Shown piece after piece: positions 46,463-55,334 of a DNA stretch of 64,000 nucleotides. The DNA is from Comamonadaceae bacterium (GTDB lineage Bacteria > Pseudomonadota > Gammaproteobacteria > Burkholderiales > Burkholderiaceae_C): contig CANBVJ010000005.1 in assembly GCA_947372865.1 (NCBI GenBank), positions 31,455-95,454 of the forward strand, read 5' to 3'. The notes below the pieces were generated by a model, which had not been told where the DNA came from, made no database searches, and saw only the letters and a list, made by a program, of their open reading frames with translations. Position numbers and translations under genes: made by a program. Within the stretch, counting starts at the first letter, position 1. The number at the start of each line of letters is the position of its first letter.

Positions 46463-47568
46463 GGTTTGGCCCCGGTGACGAGCACTTTCTGGCCTTCGAC
46501 CAGCAGATTGGCGCCGGCGGTGACCACGGTTTCACCGCTGGAGAGGCCTTCCTTGACCCAGACGGTGTCATTCTGCGCGCCGCCAAGTACCACTTTTCTG
46601 GCGCTGACCTGGGTAGTTTTGGGGTTGAGCACCCACACCAACGCGTCGCCTGTCTTGTTGTAAATGGCCGTAAGTGGTAGGCGGATAGCGCTGGTCGTGT
46701 CGATATCGGTGAGGTTGACGACCGCTGTCATGCCCAGGCGCAGGGCGGCGTCCGCGTTGGTGAGCGCCACGCGCGCCGAATAAGTGCGGGTGACGGTGTC
46801 CGTGTCGGGCGCCAGTTCACGCAGCACTGCGTGGTAGCGCTTGCCGGGCAATGCCCACACACTGACTTGCATGTCTTTGGCGCGGCGCAACTCGTCCACG
46901 CGGGACTCCGGCACGCTGACCACCACTTCGCGTGCGCCGTCGGCGGCCACGGTGAGCACGGGCTGGCCCGCACCCACCACTTGCCCGGCTTCTGCTGAGA
47001 CGGCCGTCACCGTGCCTGCGCGCTCGGCCCGCAGCTCGGAAAAACCGCGCTGGTTCAGGTTGATTTGCTGGCGTGCCAGGGCGATTTTGAGCCCCGCCTC
47101 GGCCTCGTCGAGGGCGAGCTTGAGCGAGTCGAGCTCAGCTTGCGAGGCAAATTTGCGTGCCAGCAGGGCCTCGGTGCGCGTGATGTCCAGGTGCAGTTTG
47201 GCGATGCGGCTGCGGCTGGCCTCCACGTCGGCGTCCGAAGTGGCAATTTGCAGCGTTTCCTGCGCCACGTCCAGGCGCATCAGAAGCTGGCCCGCTTGAA
47301 CGTGGCTGCCCACGTCCACCAAGCGCGCCACGATCTTGCCGCTGGTGCGAAAGGACAGGTTGTTCTCGTAACGGGCGCGCACCTCGCCGGAATAGGCCGC
47401 CGTGGTGTTGGACGGCGTAGCGCCCGCTACCACGGTGCGCACTGGGCGGGGTGCCTCGGGCGCTGGGACTGCTTGCGGCGCACAAGCGCCCAGCAAGGCG
47501 GCGCTCAGCAAACCGATAGCTGCGATAGCGGGGCGCCTGCGGCTGGCGAGCGCAGGCGTTGCAGGCAT
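46459..47568 (-). CDS. RND efflux periplasmic adaptor lipoprotein
   Basis: Membrane-fusion subunit, 369 residues from the chosen start. The N-terminus MPATPALASRRRPAIAAIGLLSAALLGACAPQ has a LGAC lipobox (Cys29). A barrel-sandwich region (GKIVARLVDVGSHVQAGQLLMRLD), a hairpin (about 90-150) and VTAVSAEAGQVVGAGQPVLTV follow, with the C-terminal beta domains ending SSGETVVTAGANLLVEGQKVLVTGAKP. The start is uncertain. An in-frame ATG at 47721 has a much better ribosome site (AGAGGGG), but that form would bury the signal peptide behind 51 residues of non-protein-like sequence. First gene of the efflux operon. Confidence 0.88.
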   Translation of the reverse strand: MPATPALASRRRPAIAAIGLLSAALLGACAPQAVPAPEAPRPVRTVVAGATPSNTTAAYSGEVRARYENNLSFRTSGKIVARLVDVGSHVQAGQLLMRLDVAQETLQIATSDADVEASRSRIAKLHLDITRTEALLARKFASQAELDSLKLALDEAEAGLKIALARQQINLNQRGFSELRAERAGTVTAVSAEAGQVVGAGQPVLTVAADGAREVVVSVPESRVDELRRAKDMQVSVWALPGKRYHAVLRELAPDTDTVTRTYSARVALTNADAALRLGMTAVVNLTDIDTTSAIRLPLTAIYNKTGDALVWVLNPKTTQVSARKVVLGGAQNDTVWVKEGLSSGETVVTAGANLLVEGQKVLVTGAKP

Positions 47569-47585
47569 TCGGGTTTGGAGCCTGC
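47535..47585. repeat. GC-rich nested inverted repeats at the adaptor start
   Basis: GCCTGCG...CGCAGGC (9-nt loop) and, 3 nt on, GCAGGC...GCCTGC (13-nt loop) form two adjacent stems covering the lipoprotein signal-peptide codons. They look like a REP-type intergenic element co-opted into the gene; copy number in the genome is unknown. Confidence 0.45.
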
Positions 47586-47916
47586 GGGAGCGGCACTTTG
47601 TAGCAGTGTTGCTGGGGATGACGCTTACCTTAACGCCGTCGAGCCAAGACCTATTCCGTTCGCCACCGGTGCCGGCGCCTGCCGGCAGCCGTGTTGCCAG
47701 AAATGCCGAAATACCTGCCATTTCCCACCCCTCTTTTCTTATCAAATAATGAATGGTTTGTAGTGTACAAAACTTTATTCATTGTTTTTACGATCATTGG
47801 GTCGCGAATCTCTGGGCGGGGCGCGGCTGGTCGCCAGCCTGCTTCGAGGGCAGACGATCACGATTCCTTTTTGAGTGCGGGGCGTGCGGTAGTGCTCAGC
47901 GCCCCAGAAGCCGGCT
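47569..47916. other. 348-bp gap holding the RND operon promoter region; no gene seen
   Basis: This is the stretch between the chosen adaptor start and the dbpA stop. It holds the GC-rich element tail, a possible upstream start with a good ribosome site (47721), an AT-rich promoter-like section around 47740-47790 with a palindrome, and about 130 bp next to dbpA in which I see nothing. No regulator gene is present. Confidence 0.7.
47748..47783 (-). promoter_or_regulatory. Nested palindrome, candidate operator of the RND efflux operon
   Basis: TTTGTA-GTG-TACAAA (47757-47771) is a perfect dyad nested inside AATGAAT...ATTCATT, in the only AT-rich part of the gap. RND operons are commonly repressed by TetR-type proteins that bind such dyads. 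A cognate repressor gene is not in the window. Confidence 0.5.
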
Positions 47917-49317
47917 CTACATCAGCCGCACTTTGACCGACTTGCCTTTGATGCGCCCGGCGTTGAGCTTGGCGCAGGCCGCTGGCGCCACGGCGCGGGC
48001 CACGGCCACAAAGGTGCAGAACTCGGTGACCTGAATCTTGCCAATCTGTTCGCGCGTGTAGGCGAGGCCGCCTTCATCGTTGGTCAGCGCGCCGAGCACA
48101 TCACCGGGGCGGATTTTTTCTTTGCGGCCACCCAGAATTTGCAGGGTCACCATGGGGGGCAGCAGCGGTGCGGTGCTGGCGGGTGTGAGCGTGTCCAGGC
48201 CAAACCAGGTGCTGGTGAAGTGCTGGTATTGCTCGATCTTGCCCACTGCGCCCATTTCGTTCATGCTGGCCAGGCTCAGGGCCAGGCCGGACTCACCGGC
48301 GCGCCCGGTGCGGCCCACGCGGTGCACATGCACTTCGGGGTCGGGGGTGATGTCCACGTTGATCACGGCCTCCAACTGGTTGATGTCGAGCCCGCGCGAA
48401 GCTACGTCGGTAGCCACCAGCACCGAGCAACTGCGGTTGGCAAATTGCGCGAGCACCTGGTCGCGCTCGCGCTGCTCCAGCTCGCCGTAGAGCGCCAAGG
48501 CGTTAAAGCCGTGAACTTGGAGCCAGTCCACCAGGTCTTTGCACTGCTGCTTGGTGTTGCAAAAGGCCAGCGTGCTGACCGGGCGAAAGTGCATCAGCAA
48601 CTGGCCCACGGCGTCAAAGCGGTTGGCGCGGGTTACTTCGTAAAAGCGCTGCTCAATCTGGCTTTGCGCCTGGGGCGCTTCGATCTTTATGTGTAGCGGG
48701 TCTTTGAGGAAGGAGCGCGCCAGCTTCTCGATGCCCTCGGGGTAGGTGGCTGAAAAAAGCAGGGTTTGGCGCTCTTTGGGCGTTTGTTTGACGACCTTGT
48801 TGATGTCCTCAAAAAAGCCCATGTCCAACATGCGGTCGGCTTCGTCCAGCACCAGGGTGTTGAGGCTCTCGAGCGCCAGGTAGCCACGTTCCAGGTGGTC
48901 CATGACGCGCCCGGGCGTGCCGACCACGATGTGGGCGCCGTTTTCCAGTGAGGCGCGCTGGCCGCGCAGCGGAATGCCGCCGCAAAGGGTGACGACCTTG
49001 ACGTTGTCTTGCGCGCGCGCCAGGCGGCGGATTTCGACCGTAACCTGGTCGGCCAGTTCCCGGGTGGGGCACAAGACCATGGCTTGCACGGCAAACCAGC
49101 GCGGGTTGAGTTTGGCCAGGAGCGCCAGCGCAAACGCGGCGGTTTTGCCGCTGCCGGTCTTGGCCTGGGCGATCAGGTCTTTGCCCGCCAGTGCGGCGGG
49201 CAGGCTGGCGGCCTGGATGGGCGTCATTTCCAGGTAGCCGAGCTGCTCCAGGTTGGCCAGGGTGGCCGGAGCCAGGCTCAGGGAAGAAAAAGCGTTTGTC
49301 GTTGTAATGGAAGTCAT
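47917..49317 (-). CDS. dbpA: ATP-dependent RNA helicase DbpA
   Basis: DEAD-box helicase for late 50S assembly (23S helix 92), 466 residues. Motifs in order: Q-motif YLEMTPIQAASLPAALAGKDL, AQAKTGSGKT, PTRELADQV, TPGRVMDH, VLDEADRMLDMGF, LLFSATYP, LVATDVASRGLDI and HRVGRTGRAG. The C-terminal RNA-binding domain, diagnostic for DbpA, reads VTLQILGGRKEKIRPGDVLGALTNDEGGL...NAGRIKGKSVKVRLM. It follows the FKBP gene after 57 nt that contain two hairpins. Confidence 0.96.
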   Translation of the reverse strand: MTSITTTNAFSSLSLAPATLANLEQLGYLEMTPIQAASLPAALAGKDLIAQAKTGSGKTAAFALALLAKLNPRWFAVQAMVLCPTRELADQVTVEIRRLARAQDNVKVVTLCGGIPLRGQRASLENGAHIVVGTPGRVMDHLERGYLALESLNTLVLDEADRMLDMGFFEDINKVVKQTPKERQTLLFSATYPEGIEKLARSFLKDPLHIKIEAPQAQSQIEQRFYEVTRANRFDAVGQLLMHFRPVSTLAFCNTKQQCKDLVDWLQVHGFNALALYGELEQRERDQVLAQFANRSCSVLVATDVASRGLDINQLEAVINVDITPDPEVHVHRVGRTGRAGESGLALSLASMNEMGAVGKIEQYQHFTSTWFGLDTLTPASTAPLLPPMVTLQILGGRKEKIRPGDVLGALTNDEGGLAYTREQIGKIQVTEFCTFVAVARAVAPAACAKLNAGRIKGKSVKVRLM

Positions 49318-49329
49318 GGCCCCATTATC

Positions 49330-49371
49330 GGGCGCAGGCCGTGCCAGGCGCCCGTCGCCGGCGAAGCGACG
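49330..49371 (-). promoter_or_regulatory. Two adjacent hairpins between the FKBP gene and dbpA
   Basis: GGGCGC...GCGCCC (12-nt loop) and CGTCGC-CGGCGAA-GCGACG nearly fill the 57-nt gap. Possible FKBP terminator without T-tract, or a structured dbpA leader. Confidence 0.35.
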
Positions 49372-49374
49372 CGC

Positions 49375-49824
49375 TTATTTGCCGTTGATGGCCAGCAGTT
49401 CCACCTCAAACAAGAGCGTGGCGTTGGGTGGAATCACATTGCCTGCGCCGCGTGTGCCGTAAGCGATGGTTGCGGGGCAGGTCAGCTTGGCTTTGCCGCC
49501 GACTTTCATTTTTTGCACGCCTTCGGTCCAGCAGGGAATCACGCCGCGCAGCGGAAAGTCGATCGGTTCGTTGCGTTTGTAAGAGCTGTCAAATTCGCGC
49601 CCGTCGGGGAAGGTGCCTTTGTAATGCACTTTAACGCTGTCATTGGCCGTGGGGCTGGCGCCCGTGCCGTCTTTGAGCGCGCGGTACACCAGGCCGCTGG
49701 ATGTGACCACAGCGCCGGCTTCCTTGGCGGCGGCGTCCGTCACGGTATCGGCCCATGCCTGGGGCAGGGCGGCGAGGGTGGCAAGAGTGACAAAAAGGGC
49801 AAGGGCGCGCAGGGCAGTTTTCAT
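49375..49824 (-). CDS. FKBP-type peptidyl-prolyl cis-trans isomerase, exported
   Basis: 149 residues: a signal peptide (MKTALRALALFVTLATLAALPQAWA), then one FKBP domain with DSVKVHYKGTFPDGREFDSSYKRNEPIDFPLRGVIPCWTEGVQKMKVGGKAKLTCPATIAYGTRGAGNVIPPNATLLFEVELLAI. The FKBP active-site pattern (Tyr, Asp/Phe, Trp replaced region, IPPNATL) is present. Periplasmic folding catalyst. The start was set at MKTALRAL, thirty codons into the ORF-track frame, since the signal peptide begins there. Confidence 0.93.
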   Translation of the reverse strand: MKTALRALALFVTLATLAALPQAWADTVTDAAAKEAGAVVTSSGLVYRALKDGTGASPTANDSVKVHYKGTFPDGREFDSSYKRNEPIDFPLRGVIPCWTEGVQKMKVGGKAKLTCPATIAYGTRGAGNVIPPNATLLFEVELLAINGK

Positions 49825-49886
49825 GGTGCTTGTGGAATTGGTGGAAGGTAAGGCGCGCATTGTCGCAGCCCTCGTGCCCGGGTCCG

Positions 49887-50999
49887 CTATAGCAAGGCGT
49901 CGGCGCTGACGCAAGGGTAGCCCAAGGCCTGCGCCACGGCCGGATAGGTCACATGCCCCTGGGCCAGGTTCAGGCCGTTTCTCAAATGCCGGTCTTCCTT
50001 GAGCGCTTGTTGCCAGCCTTTGTCGGCCAGCGCCACCGCGTGCGGCAAGGTGGCGCTGTTGAGCGCAAAAGTAGAGGTGCGCGCCACAGTGCCGGGCATA
50101 TTGGGCACGCAGTAATGCACCACGCCGCCCACCTCAAAAGTGGGTTGGTCATGGGTGGTGGGGCGCGAAGTCTCAATGCAGCCGCCCTGGTCGATGGCCA
50201 CGTCCACCACGACCGCGCCCTTTTTCATGCGTGAGACCAGATCGGCACTCACCAGCTTGGGCGCGCTTGCGCCGGGCACCAGCACGCTGCCGATGACCAG
50301 TTCGGCGTCCAACACCGCGTTTTCCACGTTTTGCTTGCTGGCAAAGCGCGAACTGATGCGCTTGCCAAACACCACGTCGAGTTGGCGCAGCCGGTTGACG
50401 TTTTTGTCCACCACCGTCACGCGCGCGCCCAACATCACCGCCATTTTCAGGGCCTGAGTGCCTACGGTGCCCGCGCCCAAAATCACCACATGGCTGGCGG
50501 GTACGCCGGGCATGCCGTCGAGCAGCACACCCATGCCACCGTTGGACTTTTCCAGGTAGATGGCTCCCGCTTGCACCGCCATGCGCCCGGCCACTTCGCT
50601 CATGGGGGCGAGCAAGGGCAGGCGGCCCCCCGTGCTGGTGACGGTTTCATAGGCCACGCACACCGCCCCCGATTTGAGCAAGGCCTCGGTTTGCACCGGG
50701 TCTGGCGCCAGGTGCAGGTAGCTAAAAAGTATTTGTCCGGGCCGCAACAAAGCGCATTCGTTGGCTTGCGGCTCTTCAACCTTGACCACCATATCCGCGC
50801 GCGCATAGACCTCGGCGCCGTCAGCGGCCAGCGTTGCGCCAGCGGCCACGTATTGGTCGTCGTCCAAGCCAATGCCGTCGCCCGTGCCTTTTTGCACCAG
50901 CACCGTGTGGCCCCGGGTGGTGAGTTCCCGCACGCTGGCAGGCGTCAGGCCGACCCGGTATTCATGGTTTTTTGTTTCTTTGGGAAGGCCAACTAGCAT
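49887..50999 (-). CDS. ald: Alanine dehydrogenase
   Basis: NAD-dependent oxidative deamination of L-alanine to pyruvate and ammonium, 370 residues (usual 370-372). Family blocks: MLVGLPKETKNHEYRVGLTPASVRELTTRGHTVLVQKGTGDGIGL, MVVKVEEPQ with the catalytic Lys, LFSYLHLA with the substrate His, NAD fold VVILGAGTVGTQALKMAVMLGARVTVVD, and VVVDVAIDQGGCIETSRPTTHDQPTF with the catalytic Asp. No Lrp/AsnC regulator is adjacent. Confidence 0.97.
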   Translation of the reverse strand: MLVGLPKETKNHEYRVGLTPASVRELTTRGHTVLVQKGTGDGIGLDDDQYVAAGATLAADGAEVYARADMVVKVEEPQANECALLRPGQILFSYLHLAPDPVQTEALLKSGAVCVAYETVTSTGGRLPLLAPMSEVAGRMAVQAGAIYLEKSNGGMGVLLDGMPGVPASHVVILGAGTVGTQALKMAVMLGARVTVVDKNVNRLRQLDVVFGKRISSRFASKQNVENAVLDAELVIGSVLVPGASAPKLVSADLVSRMKKGAVVVDVAIDQGGCIETSRPTTHDQPTFEVGGVVHYCVPNMPGTVARTSTFALNSATLPHAVALADKGWQQALKEDRHLRNGLNLAQGHVTYPAVAQALGYPCVSADALL

Positions 51000-51138
51000 G
51001 CGCAGTCTCGGGGTTCGGGTGGAGCACTGAAGTCTGCCTTGCGCGGTCCGAAAACAAGTGATTTGGATCAGGCCCGCGTCCCAGGGCCCGCGTTTTTTTT
51101 AAATCTGCAGGCGTTAGTGGCTCCTGCCATGGAGACGC

Positions 51139-51172
51139 AAAAAAACCCCGCCAGCCCAAGGGCCGCGGGGTT
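51139..51172 (-). terminator. Rho-independent terminator of htpG
   Basis: On the minus strand, AACCCCGC and GCGGGGTT pair over a 13-nt loop and run into a seven-T tract. It lies 20 nt after the htpG stop and isolates htpG from ald. Confidence 0.88.
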
Positions 51173-51191
51173 GGAACGGCGTTTGCGGGCC

Positions 51192-53171
51192 TTAGACCAG
51201 CAAGGCGTTGACCCGTTTCACGTAAGCCGCCGGGTCGGCTGGCAGGCCGCCTTCGGCCAAGAGCGCCTGGTCAAACAGGATGTGCGCTAGGTCGTTGAAG
51301 TGGACCGAGCCGTCGAGCTTTTTGACCAAGGCGTGGTCGGCGTTGATCTCCAGCACCGGCTTGACTTCTGGCGCGGCCTGACCGGCTTGCTTGAGCATGC
51401 GCGCCAACTGGGTGCTCATGCCGTGGTCTTCCACCACCAAGCAGGCCGGGCTGTCGACCAAGCGCGTGGTTACGCGAACGTCTTCGGCCTTGTCTTTGAG
51501 CGCTTCTTTCAACTTGGCCAGCAGGGGTTTGATGGTCTCGGCGGCTTCTTCGGCGGCTTTTTTCTCGGCCTCGTCTTGCAGCGTGCCCAGATCGACTGCG
51601 CCCTTTGCCACGCTTTGCAGCGGTGTCTCGTCAAAGTCGGTCAGGTAGTTCAGCGCCCATTCGTCCACGCGGTCGGTCATGAGCAAGACTTCGATGCCTT
51701 TTTTCTTGAACACTTCGAGTTGCGGGCTGTTTTTGGCGGCGGCCAGGTTGTCGGCGGTGATGTAGTAAATCGCCTCCTGGCCCTCTTTCATGCGCGCCTT
51801 GTAGTCGGCCAGCGACACGCTCACTGTGTCGCTGCTGGTGGAGGCAAAGCGCAGCAACTTGGCCAGACGGTCTTTGTTGGCGTAGTCCTCGCCCATGCCT
51901 TCTTTGAGCACGGCGCCAAATTCTGCGTAGAACTTGCTGTATTTGCCGAGTTGGGCCTTGTCTTCTTCAGACACCACGTCGGTCACGCCTTCGGCGGATA
52001 CGGGCGCCTTGTCGTGTTTGGCCAGGTCTTCGAGCATGCCCAAGACGCGCTTGGTGCAGCCTTCGCGGATGGCCTTGACGTCCCGGCTTTCCTGCAGCAG
52101 TTCACGGCTCACGTTCAGGGGCAAGTCGGCCGAATCGACCACGCCTTTGACAAAGCGCAGGTAGTTGGGCATGAGCGCCTCGGCGTCGTCCATGATGAAC
52201 ACGCGCTTCACATACAGCTTGATGCCGGCCGTTTTTTCGCGGTTGTACAGGTCCATGGGCGCTTTGCCGGGGATGTAGAGCAGCTGGGTGTATTCGGTGC
52301 TGCCTTCCACTCGGTTGTGGGTGTGGGCCAGGGGCGCTTCAAAGTCGTGGCTGATTTGCTTGTAGAAGTCGTCGTATTGCTCTTGGCTGATGTCCTTTTT
52401 GGCGCGCGCCCAGATGGCGTTGGCCTTGTTGACGGTTTCCCACTCGCCGGTTTTGACCATGGCGCCGGGCTGGCGGCCGCCTTTTTCGTCGTTGGGGTCA
52501 ATCAGTTCGCCGTCTTTCCATTCTTCCTTTTCCATCTGGATGGGCAGGCTGATGTGGTCGGAATATTTGCTGATGATGCCCTTGACCTTCCAGGCCTGGG
52601 CGTAGTCTTGTGCGTCCTCGCGCAGGTGCAGGGTGACGCTGGTGCCCCGGTGTTCGCGGTTAATCGTTTCGACTTCAAACGCGCCGCCGCCACTGGCGCC
52701 GCCGTCGCTGACCCAGCGCACGCCTTCAGCCGCGTGCAAACCGGCACGGCGCGATTCCACCGTGATCTTGTCGGCCACGATAAAGCCCGAGTAAAAGCCC
52801 ACGCCAAACTGGCCGATGAGCTGCGAGTCGGCTTTTTGGTCGCCGCTGAGTTTGCTGACGAAATCTTTGGTGCCGCTCTTGGCGATGGTGCCGAGGTTGT
52901 CAATCGCCTCTTGCTGCGACAGACCAATGCCGTTGTCGGTGATGGTGAGCGTCTTGGCGTCTTTGTCAAAGGTGACGCGGATTTTGAGTTCGGCGTCGCC
53001 TTCAAACAGCTCGGGCGCGTTGATCGCCTCAAAGCGCAGTTTGTCGCAGGCGTCTGAGGCGTTGGAGACGAGTTCGCGCAGGAAAATCTCTTTGTTGGAA
53101 TACAGCGAATGGGTGACGAGGTGCAGCAGTTGCGCCACTTCGGCCTGGAAATTGAGGGTTTTTTTGGTCAT
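51192..53171 (-). CDS. htpG: Chaperone HtpG (Hsp90)
   Basis: ATP-dependent dimeric chaperone, 659 residues (E. coli 624). The N-terminal GHKL ATPase has [49 protein letters not shown] and [18 protein letters not shown]. The middle domain has [42 protein letters not shown], including the catalytic-loop Arg. The C-terminal dimerisation domain ends [31 protein letters not shown] sigma-32-type promoter lies 58 nt upstream of the start; a terminator follows. Confidence 0.98.
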   Translation of the reverse strand: MTKKTLNFQAEVAQLLHLVTHSLYSNKEIFLRELVSNASDACDKLRFEAINAPELFEGDAELKIRVTFDKDAKTLTITDNGIGLSQQEAIDNLGTIAKSGTKDFVSKLSGDQKADSQLIGQFGVGFYSGFIVADKITVESRRAGLHAAEGVRWVSDGGASGGGAFEVETINREHRGTSVTLHLREDAQDYAQAWKVKGIISKYSDHISLPIQMEKEEWKDGELIDPNDEKGGRQPGAMVKTGEWETVNKANAIWARAKKDISQEQYDDFYKQISHDFEAPLAHTHNRVEGSTEYTQLLYIPGKAPMDLYNREKTAGIKLYVKRVFIMDDAEALMPNYLRFVKGVVDSADLPLNVSRELLQESRDVKAIREGCTKRVLGMLEDLAKHDKAPVSAEGVTDVVSEEDKAQLGKYSKFYAEFGAVLKEGMGEDYANKDRLAKLLRFASTSSDTVSVSLADYKARMKEGQEAIYYITADNLAAAKNSPQLEVFKKKGIEVLLMTDRVDEWALNYLTDFDETPLQSVAKGAVDLGTLQDEAEKKAAEEAAETIKPLLAKLKEALKDKAEDVRVTTRLVDSPACLVVEDHGMSTQLARMLKQAGQAAPEVKPVLEINADHALVKKLDGSVHFNDLAHILFDQALLAEGGLPADPAAYVKRVNALLV

Positions 53172-53228
53172 AGCAGTTCAAATAACAAAGGAAAAATCAA
53201 ACGGGACGGGCCACAAAGGCAGGTCTGG

Positions 53229-53258
53229 ATGTGGGGACGCAGCCCTGTGTTTCAAGGG
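53229..53258 (-). promoter_or_regulatory. Sigma-32 (heat-shock) promoter of htpG
   Basis: Minus strand CCCTTGAA, 14 nt, CCCCACAT. This closely matches the RpoH consensus (CTTGAA / CCCCAT). It lies in the 108-nt gap upstream of the heat-shock gene htpG, so the call has independent context support. Confidence 0.8.
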
Positions 53259-53279
53259 CCCGGCGTCTGAGACTGGCTT

Positions 53280-54311
53280 TTAAAACCGCTCGTGCGGCGC
53301 CAGGTAGCGCCACTGGCCCACGGGCAAATTGCCCAACATGACGTTGCCGATGCGCACGCGCTTCAAGCCCACCACTTTCAGGCCGACTTGCTCGCACATG
53401 CGCCGGATCTGGCGTTTTTTGCCCTCGTGCAGCACAAAGCGCAGCTGCTCGGGGTTTTGCCATTCCACCTTGGCGTGCTTAAGCGCCTGGCCGTCCAAGG
53501 ACAGGCCGTGGCGCAGCAGCTGCAGTTTTTCGGCCGGGAACACCGACTGCACATCGGCGCTGATGGGGTCGTCATCGTCAATGCGGCTGAGTTGCTGGAT
53601 CTTGCCGCCATAGGTCGCCGCCGCCGATGTCGCCGCTGCGGTGTTGAGCACGCCGGTGTAGATCACCCGCACCAGGTACTCTTTTTCCATTACCGCGTCT
53701 TCGCCAATGAGCTGGCGCGCCACCCGGCCGTCTTGGGTGAGCACCAGCAGGCCGGTGGAATCAATGTCCAGGCGCCCCGCGGGCACCAGGCTTTTGAGCT
53801 GGCTACCGTGAAAGAAGAAGCGCGCGTTGTCCTCGGCCCAGCGGTTTTGCGGTTGCACCAGGGTGATGGCGGGCTCGTGGCCGTCTTCGGCCTGGCCGCT
53901 GACCAGGCCCAGCGGCTTGTTGATCAGCACCGTCACCAGATTGGCCTGCTGGCCTTTGGCCAGCTTGTCGATTTCGATTTTGACGTCGGGCGCCACCTGC
54001 ATGCCCATTTCGGCCACCCGGCCATCGACCTTGACCCAGCCTTTGCCAATCCAGTCGTCGGCTTCGCGCCGCGAGGCCAGGCCGAGTTCGGCCATGCGCT
54101 TGTTCAGGCGCAGCGTGCCGTTGGCGCCCTGGGCTGCGGTATTGGTTTGGCCCATCGGAATGGGCGCGCGGCTGCGGGTTGATACGCGGGCAGCGGCAGG
54201 CGAGGGCGCGGGTGCCACAGGGGCTGCTGCCGGGCGCGGCGGAGGCGCTGCGCGCTGAAAAGCCTTGACCGGCACGGAAAGCAGGGGTTTTTTGGGAGTG
54301 GTGTCTGACAT
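53280..54311 (-). CDS. 23S rRNA pseudouridine synthase (RluB/RluF-like, RsuA family)
   Basis: Converts specific uridines in 23S rRNA to pseudouridine; 343 residues. A low-complexity Pro/Ala-rich N-terminus (about 1-60) is followed by an S4 domain (LRLNKRMAELGLASRREADDWIGKGWVKVDGRVAEMGM). The catalytic domain has LINKPLGLVSGQ and the active-site Asp in LVPAGRLDIDSTGLLVLTQDG, and ends EGKKRQIRRMCEQVGLKVVGLKRVRIGNVMLGNLPVGQWRYL. The order fits RluF (U2604) best, but RluB is not excluded. It lies upstream of htpG in the same direction. Confidence 0.88.
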   Translation of the reverse strand: MSDTTPKKPLLSVPVKAFQRAAPPPRPAAAPVAPAPSPAAARVSTRSRAPIPMGQTNTAAQGANGTLRLNKRMAELGLASRREADDWIGKGWVKVDGRVAEMGMQVAPDVKIEIDKLAKGQQANLVTVLINKPLGLVSGQAEDGHEPAITLVQPQNRWAEDNARFFFHGSQLKSLVPAGRLDIDSTGLLVLTQDGRVARQLIGEDAVMEKEYLVRVIYTGVLNTAAATSAAATYGGKIQQLSRIDDDDPISADVQSVFPAEKLQLLRHGLSLDGQALKHAKVEWQNPEQLRFVLHEGKKRQIRRMCEQVGLKVVGLKRVRIGNVMLGNLPVGQWRYLAPHERF

Positions 54312-54401
54312 GAAGTTATTTATTGGGGCGCCAAAGTGGATGAAAGTCGTTGGGCGCCAGCCGGTAATACAGGGCGTTGGTGCAGGCCGGTATTGTCGCG
54401 C

Positions 54402-55115
54402 TTAGCGCGGCTGCACTTGCGAGCGCAGCGCCGCCAGGTCCAGCACCCGTAAGCCGCCGTATTCCACCCGGATGGAGCCTTGGGCGGCCAGCGCGGTCAG
54501 GGCCTCATTGACGCGCTGGCGCGACAGGCCGATCAGATAGGCCAACTCTTGTTGGGTAATGCGCAGCACTTCGCCCACGCCGGGGTAAAGCACCGGGTTG
54601 AACAGCGCGGCCAGGCTGCGGGCTACGCGGGCGTCTGGGTTGTTCATGCGGTCAATCTCGCGTGCGGCAATAAATTGGCCCAGGCGCTCGTTGAGCTGGT
54701 TCATTACAAAGCGGTTAAAGCCAATGGAATGGTCAAGCAGCCAGTGAAAAGTGTCGACGTGCAGGCCGGCCACGCGGCTGGCGCGCAGGGCCTGGATGTT
54801 GTAGCGGTAGGCCTCGCGCTTGAGCGCCGTGCCTTCGCCAAACCAGCCGCCGGGCGGAATGCCGGTGTAGGTCATGGTTTGGCCCTGGGCGTTGTCGGTG
54901 CTCATTTTCAGCAGGCCGTCAATCACGCCAAACCAGTACGTGGCCGGGCGGCCGGTGCGGCACAAGGTGTCGCCCGGGCTGGCGTCGGCCACCTTGAGGT
55001 CTTCTGCGGCGCGCTGGCGTTCGTCGTGCTTGAGCAGGTGAATCCAGGGAATGGCTTCAAGCTCGGCGTTGGTGAGCGGGCGGCGGCGTTGGTGCAGGCT
55101 GGTATCAGGGGACAT
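54402..55115 (-). CDS. Crp/Fnr-family transcriptional regulator
   Basis: 237 residues: an N-terminal cyclic-nucleotide-binding-like beta barrel (PGDTLCRTGRPATYWFGVIDGLLKMSTDN.., GIPPGGWFGEGTALKREAYRYNIQALRASRVAGL), a dimer helix, and a winged helix with VLRITQQELAYLIGLSRQRVNEALTALAAQGSIRVEYGGLRVLDLAAL. There is no N-terminal cysteine cluster, so it is not an Fnr-type oxygen sensor. It is divergent from the acyl-CoA synthetase/HAAT importer cluster across a 219-nt gap and is the nearest candidate regulator of it. Confidence 0.9.
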   Translation of the reverse strand: MSPDTSLHQRRRPLTNAELEAIPWIHLLKHDERQRAAEDLKVADASPGDTLCRTGRPATYWFGVIDGLLKMSTDNAQGQTMTYTGIPPGGWFGEGTALKREAYRYNIQALRASRVAGLHVDTFHWLLDHSIGFNRFVMNQLNERLGQFIAAREIDRMNNPDARVARSLAALFNPVLYPGVGEVLRITQQELAYLIGLSRQRVNEALTALAAQGSIRVEYGGLRVLDLAALRSQVQPR

Positions 55116-55134
55116 AAGGCTAAAAAGGGCTTGG

Positions 55135-55145
55135 ACTTGTCAAGT
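55135..55145. promoter_or_regulatory. Short palindrome between the crp-type gene and the ligase/importer operon
   Basis: ACTTG-T-CAAGT lies 20 nt upstream of the regulator start. A weaker TTGTC...GACAA dyad is at 55231-55248. Either could be a Crp/Fnr-type site; no promoter boxes are convincing. Confidence 0.3.
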
Positions 55146-55334
55146 TGGTGTCAGATACGGCGGGCTTTCCCGTTTTTGCTGTCAGTTAACAGAAAGTGAA
55201 GGGAAAACACCTAGACGATGGCGGAGTCAATTGTCGTCCGAATGACAACTTAACGTCAAATGGAGTTCTACCATCAGCGCATATCAACGCCCTCTTGCGT
55301 GCACGGGGGCTTTTGCTGGTCATAAGGATTTGGG

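Noticed and set aside
51071-51100. GGCCC...GGGCC dyad followed by eight T residues on the plus strand
   Set aside because: Looks terminator-like, but no plus-strand gene ends nearby, and the T run is offset by CGCG; the htpG terminator is the stem at 51139-51172.
51300-53057. 585-codon plus-strand frame opposite htpG
   Set aside because: Low-complexity Val/Phe/Gly-rich antisense translation of htpG.
54402-55115. Oxygen-sensing Fnr
   Set aside because: The N-terminal cysteine cluster is absent, so only the general Crp/Fnr family is called.
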